From: Sphingopyxis sp. FD7
Lineage (GTDB): Bacteria > Pseudomonadota > Alphaproteobacteria > Sphingomonadales > Sphingomonadaceae
Reading direction: 5' to 3'
NCBI RefSeq assembly: GCF_003609835.1
Contig: NZ_AP017898.1
Span: forward strand, 744,001 to 808,000
Length of the DNA stretch: 64,000 bases
A program made the position numbers and the translations under genes. Shown piece after piece: positions 60,277 to 64,000 of this stretch. A model generated the notes under the pieces. It had not been told where the DNA came from and did no database searches. It worked only from the letters and a program-made list of their open reading frames with translations. Numbering within the stretch: the stretch's first letter is position 1; the number at the start of each line of letters is the position of its first letter.

Positions 60277-60477
60277 ATGGAGCTACTGGAGCATATCGAG
60301 GCATATCTGGCGCAAACCCGGACGTCGCCAAGCACCTTCGGTCGGATGGCAGTTGGAGACCCAAGGCTGGTAGCCGATCTGAAATCTGGCAGGCGGCCAC
60401 GTCGGCGGACCGAAGAGCGCTTGCGCGGCTATCTGAATGAGGCCGAAGCAAGGGCTGAAATCTGCCAAACTGGCTGA
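60277..60477 (+). CDS. Small Cro-like or regulatory protein
   Basis: 66 residues: MELLEHIEAYLAQTRTSPST, then GDPRLVADLKSGRRPRRRTEERLRGYL. The FGRMAVGDPRLVADLKSGRRP segment looks like the recognition part of a short HTH. Small proteins of this form lie opposite S24 repressors on many sphingomonad elements; it may be the Cro-like counterpart. Confidence 0.65.
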   Translation: MELLEHIEAYLAQTRTSPSTFGRMAVGDPRLVADLKSGRRPRRRTEERLRGYLNEAEARAEICQTG

Positions 60478-60745
60478 GCCGTTCCCTTCCAGTCCCGCCG
60501 TCACATCGGATGTCGCACGGCAGGATATTCGTGATCAGGCGTTCAGGACTATCAGCATCTAGGCTGGCAATGTCGAAATGAAGCCGTCGCCATGCTGAAC
60601 CGATCTCCAGCGTAAGGGCCGTAAACAAGCCAGTTGCTGCCAACGGTCTTCCCAGTTAGACGATCTAAGGGTCAACTTTCTGTGCGGGTCAATTAACTGA
60701 TTCGTATCTGCGCGGTTGATAGGGGAACGGGGGGCGCTTGAACCG

Positions 60746-63700
60746 ATGAACTTCAAGCCTGGTGAACGAGTGCGCCTTAAGCGCGATCCTTCCGCAGTGG
60801 GGGTCGTTACGGACACGCCCCCTCAAGAAATGACGGGTCGCCTCATGATAGAGGTGGAATTTCCCACTGGTCGCGCCCGCCGCCCAGCCGGCCAGCTGGA
60901 ACGCGTGGAGGCAGAAGTCGACGCGCTCGAGGACCTTCGCAATGGCAAGCTTTCCTCACCGATTGATCTGCGGCGTACGATCAATCACCTAAGAATGACC
61001 GGCAAGCTGGCAGACATGATCTACGCTATGGGTGCCACCAACACCCAGTTTCATGCCTATCAGTTCAAACCCCTGTTGAAGCTGCTCAACGCTCCGGCGC
61101 GAGGGCTTTTGATTGCGGACGAAGTCGGTCTGGGTAAGACCATTGAAGCAGGACTGATCTGGACTGAACTGGTTGCCCGTTTCGACACTCGGCGGCTGCT
61201 GGTGGTCTGTCCCAAGCCCCTCGTGGAAAAATGGCGGGCTGAGCTGCGCTCAAAGTTCAACGTGGAAGCCAAGGCGTGCAATGCGGCGGAGCTGATGGAT
61301 CTGCTGCGCGATGATGCCGAGCGCAAGCAGGGCTTCGCCGCAATCGCATCACTTTCGTCGCTGCGGCCTCCAGCGAAATGGAATGACGATGTGGAGCCTG
61401 ACCAGTCCGCGAGGGGGCAACTGGCTCGCTACCTGGCCGATGAACGAGATGATGAGCTGTTCGACCTGGTGATCTTCGATGAAGCCCACCACATGCGCAA
61501 TGCCGATACCGCCAATCATAAACTCGGACAGCTGGTCACCGAGGCTGCAGACTATAGCCTTTTGCTATCCGCCACCCCCATTAACCTGCGCTCGAACGAC
61601 CTGCGGGTGCTGCTGAAACTGCTTGATCCGGACACGTTTGAAAACGAATGGCAGTTTGCAATCCTGCAGGATGAAAACGCGCCTCTGGTCGCTGCCTGCG
61701 AAGCAGCCCGAAATCCGGGTGTCCCCATCGCCTCAGTGGCAAAATTGATAGATGAGCTGCCGCCTGGGCGGATTCTCAAAACCGGGGGGCGTCTCAAGCG
61801 GCTTCGCGCTGAACTGAAGTCTGGCGTAGAAGATACCCCTGAAACCAGGGTGCGTTTGGCCGCCCGGCTAGAGGAGATGTCCCTGCTTGGTTCGATTGTG
61901 AACCGAACACGACGCCGGGATGTGGCTGAGTTCAAGGTCGAGCGGCGGCCCAAGACCATTCCTTGGGAAATGTCAGCGGACGAACGCAAATTCTATGATC
62001 GAATTACGCATGCGATCGAGCGTTACGCCTACGACCGGGATCTCAATGAACGGTTCCTGCTGGCTCAGACACAGCGTCTTCTGGCGTCCAGCCTAGCGTC
62101 GGCTTATCGCCATTGGGGAGAGAAGACCGGCAATCTTTCGCTGGATGAAGAGGACGACGACGCGCCGAAATCGGTTCCAGGTCCGCTTGTCAGTGCTCTT
62201 GGCGAGATCTGCAATGACCGCACGGTCCTTGCAGAGCTGGAACGGAACGATACCAAGTTCGAGAGGCTGAGCGCTGCGATCAAAGACCTCAAGTCTGCAG
62301 ATGGCGACCAGAAGCTCATTGTCTTTTCAAGCTTCAGGCGCGTCATCAGCTATCTCAAGGGGCGATTGGAATCCCAGGGGATTAATGTCGTGGAGCTCCA
62401 CGGCGGGATCAAAGAGGACCGCCAGCAGACCCTTGAACGGTTCGCGGATGCGCCTCGCGGCACCGTGCTCCTGACCTCAGAAGTCGGCGGCGAAGGTCTT
62501 GACCTGCAATTCTGCCGCATCGTGCTCAATTGGGATCTGCCCTGGAATCCCATGAAAGTTGAACAGCGGATCGGCCGCGTCGATCGTATTGGTCAGCAGT
62601 CCGAATCCGTGGACATCATCAATCTTATTGCCAGCAATACCATCGAGGAGATCGTCTATGATCGCCTCTATCAGCGCCTCGACATTATTCGATACGCCCT
62701 AGGCGATTTCGAGCCGATTCTGGGCGAGATCGTCAAGGATCTCGACATCATCCTGTCTGACCCCACGCTGAGTCTCGCTGAGCGAGCAGCAGAGATCGAC
62801 CGCGCGACCCAAGCGGCCGAAGCCCGCAAGCAGCAGGCGGATCAACTGGAGCGTGAGGCGCCTGGGCTCATCGCCCACGGAGAAAACATCCTCAACCGCA
62901 TCAAGGAGGCCAACGCACCTCACAAAATGCTCTCGAGCAGCGACCTTCGGGACTACATCGTCAGCACGCTCGTGGAGAATTTCCCCGACACCAGATTTGA
63001 TCGAGTGCCGGGCGCATCGGTGGAAATCTATGAAGCGCGTCTGTCCTCGCGCGCACAGGCAGAATTCGCACGGTTTCTGGACAGTTCGGCCAAGCGTTAC
63101 CCGACGCGCTTCAGAAGAGATGCTGGATCTGGTGTCCGTGTCGTATTCGGCAGCAATCCAGACCCGGGCCGCTTTCGCGCGATCGATACCGTACCCATGA
63201 CACACCCGTTGGCACGGTTTGCATCCGAGATCCGCCAACGCCGCCTCGCCGGTCTCGCCATTCGGCCTGTGACATCGCTTAAGATTTCCCGACAGGAAGC
63301 CGGCGGTCTGAAGCAGGGGCGATACGCAGTCGCGGTCGAACGCTGGTCGATCGATGGCCTCGTTCCCGTCGACAAGCTCTTTTATCTCGCATCAGAAATC
63401 CGGACTGGCGAGGTTATCGGACCTGACGAAGCCGAAAAGCTGCTCATTCAGGCCCTGACCTCCGATCCCAGCCTCTCGGCACTTGCTCCCGAGGAACTGA
63501 ACAGCGCGATCGATGCTGTCGAAAACAGGATCATCCCGCTCATTGCCAATGCTCGGGACGATTTCGAGAATGCTGAGGCTGCTCGGCATTATGACCAGAT
63601 CGAAACCCAAATTGCACTGGTCCAGGAACACCGGGAACGAAAACGCACCGACATGAAATCCCGGATTCTCGATCTGGAACTGTCAGGCGGCGATGTCCAA

Positions 63701-63865
63701 CAGAAGGACAAGAAACTGCGATCTGCCAAGATGCTCCAAGGGAAGCTCGATAAATTTCTTGCCCGGATGGACGTCAAACTGGACGATCTGAAGGTCAAGG
63801 AGGATGCCTTTGAGATCGCCCAGCCGCAACTCGTCGGCGTGGCGATTATAGAAGTGGCGGGCTGA
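60746..63865 (+). CDS. SNF2-type DEAD/DEAH helicase
   Basis: 1039 residues. A small N-terminal barrel (GERVRLKRDPSAVGVVTD) resembles the Tudor-like part of RapA. The SNF2 motor follows: Walker A ADEVGLGKTIEAGL (about 124-137), DEAH in LVIFDEAHHMRN (near 244), LLLSATP, and motif VI EQRIGRVDRIGQ (about 605-616). A long helical C-terminal part of about 400 residues is charged and coiled-coil-rich. Stand-alone helicases of this kind occur in several anti-phage systems; which one, if any, depends on genes beyond the window. The next gene starts 5 bp after its stop. Confidence 0.88.
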   Translation: MNFKPGERVRLKRDPSAVGVVTDTPPQEMTGRLMIEVEFPTGRARRPAGQLERVEAEVDALEDLRNGKLSSPIDLRRTINHLRMTGKLADMIYAMGATNTQFHAYQFKPLLKLLNAPARGLLIADEVGLGKTIEAGLIWTELVARFDTRRLLVVCPKPLVEKWRAELRSKFNVEAKACNAAELMDLLRDDAERKQGFAAIASLSSLRPPAKWNDDVEPDQSARGQLARYLADERDDELFDLVIFDEAHHMRNADTANHKLGQLVTEAADYSLLLSATPINLRSNDLRVLLKLLDPDTFENEWQFAILQDENAPLVAACEAARNPGVPIASVAKLIDELPPGRILKTGGRLKRLRAELKSGVEDTPETRVRLAARLEEMSLLGSIVNRTRRRDVAEFKVERRPKTIPWEMSADERKFYDRITHAIERYAYDRDLNERFLLAQTQRLLASSLASAYRHWGEKTGNLSLDEEDDDAPKSVPGPLVSALGEICNDRTVLAELERNDTKFERLSAAIKDLKSADGDQKLIVFSSFRRVISYLKGRLESQGINVVELHGGIKEDRQQTLERFADAPRGTVLLTSEVGGEGLDLQFCRIVLNWDLPWNPMKVEQRIGRVDRIGQQSESVDIINLIASNTIEEIVYDRLYQRLDIIRYALGDFEPILGEIVKDLDIILSDPTLSLAERAAEIDRATQAAEARKQQADQLEREAPGLIAHGENILNRIKEANAPHKMLSSSDLRDYIVSTLVENFPDTRFDRVPGASVEIYEARLSSRAQAEFARFLDSSAKRYPTRFRRDAGSGVRVVFGSNPDPGRFRAIDTVPMTHPLARFASEIRQRRLAGLAIRPVTSLKISRQEAGGLKQGRYAVAVERWSIDGLVPVDKLFYLASEIRTGEVIGPDEAEKLLIQALTSDPSLSALAPEELNSAIDAVENRIIPLIANARDDFENAEAARHYDQIETQIALVQEHRERKRTDMKSRILDLELSGGDVQQKDKKLRSAKMLQGKLDKFLARMDVKLDDLKVKEDAFEIAQPQLVGVAIIEVAG

Positions 63866-63869
63866 TTCG

Positions 63870-64000
63870 ATGAGCCGAAATCACAGCTTCCCGAAAGCTA
63901 CGCTCGGTGATCTCGGGTCCGCGCTTGGGGAACTGAAACGCACGTTGATCAAATCTGAAGCCGCAGCTGCTGAAGCCAGACGTCAGCAAGAAGCCGAAGA
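63870..64000 (+). CDS. Partial gene following the SNF2 helicase
   Basis: The first 43 codons of a gene cut by the window end: MSRNHSFPKATLGDLGSALG, then a charged Ala/Glu/Gln-rich helix (LIKSEAAAAEARRQQEAE) that looks coiled-coil. It begins 5 bp after the helicase stop, so it is part of the same operon and probably the partner in a defence-type module. No family can be assigned. Confidence 0.6.
   Translation, partial: MSRNHSFPKATLGDLGSALGELKRTLIKSEAAAAEARRQQEAE

Noticed and set aside
60746-63865. Naming the helicase DrmD, ZorD or DpdE
   Set aside because: The SNF2 motor alone does not distinguish these; the diagnostic partner genes are outside the window.
22252-64000. Search for a CRISPR array
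   Set aside because: No regularly spaced direct repeats were seen; repeated motifs found are operators and inverted repeats.

Overview
The left third (1 to about 22.3 kb) is ordinary chromosome of a GC-rich alphaproteobacterium, most likely a sphingomonad close to Sphingopyxis. The evidence is the gene set (ppk1-ppx, rnd, aspS, trpGDC, gatCAB, tig, rlmB), a His/Lys-tailed trigger factor, and several families of intergenic palindromes that occur in nearly every gap of this part and that I did not see to the right of the tRNA-Tyr gene. Three genes handle polyphosphate (ppk1 end, ppx, ppk2). An AspRS with the non-discriminating His signature plus GatCAB indicates tRNA-dependent Asn/Gln-tRNA formation. 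A vapBC toxin-antitoxin pair sits behind aspS.

At 22.25 kb a tRNA-Tyr gene is followed by a P4-type tyrosine integrase. From there to the window end the DNA is an integrative and conjugative element (or integrated plasmid). Its backbone includes a VirB1-like transglycosylase, a Toprim primase-like protein, a giant methylase/Strawberry-notch helicase, ParB, ArdC-type antirestriction proteins, small conserved plasmid proteins, SSB, an RHH relaxosome protein, the TraD coupling ATPase, a MobF relaxase-helicase, and a short minus-strand operon ending in an S24 (CI-like) repressor with its operator. The mating-pore genes and the far attachment site are not in the window.

Two cargo regions stand out. 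The first (29.8 to 37.5 kb) is a lower-GC island. It holds a Xre-RES toxin-antitoxin pair, a DUF6933 gene, a proteasome-beta-like N-terminal-threonine hydrolase with a tiny partner gene, a minus-strand XRE/small protein/ADP-ribosyltransferase-like operon, and a compact bacterial ubiquitin-like conjugation operon: a triple-ubiquitin-like protein fused to an E2 domain, a JAB peptidase fused to an E1 domain, and a DUF6527 zinc protein. A proteasome-like peptidase beside a ubiquitin-like pathway is the most exciting feature of the window. The E1 and E2 domains both appear to lack the canonical catalytic cysteine. The second cargo region begins at 60.7 kb with a SNF2 helicase and runs out of the window.

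A 6.5-kb mobile element carrying three overlapping tyrosine recombinase genes and a second ardC has split the resident ardC gene. Both gene halves, the terminal inverted repeats and the 6-bp flanks can be read directly from the sequence.
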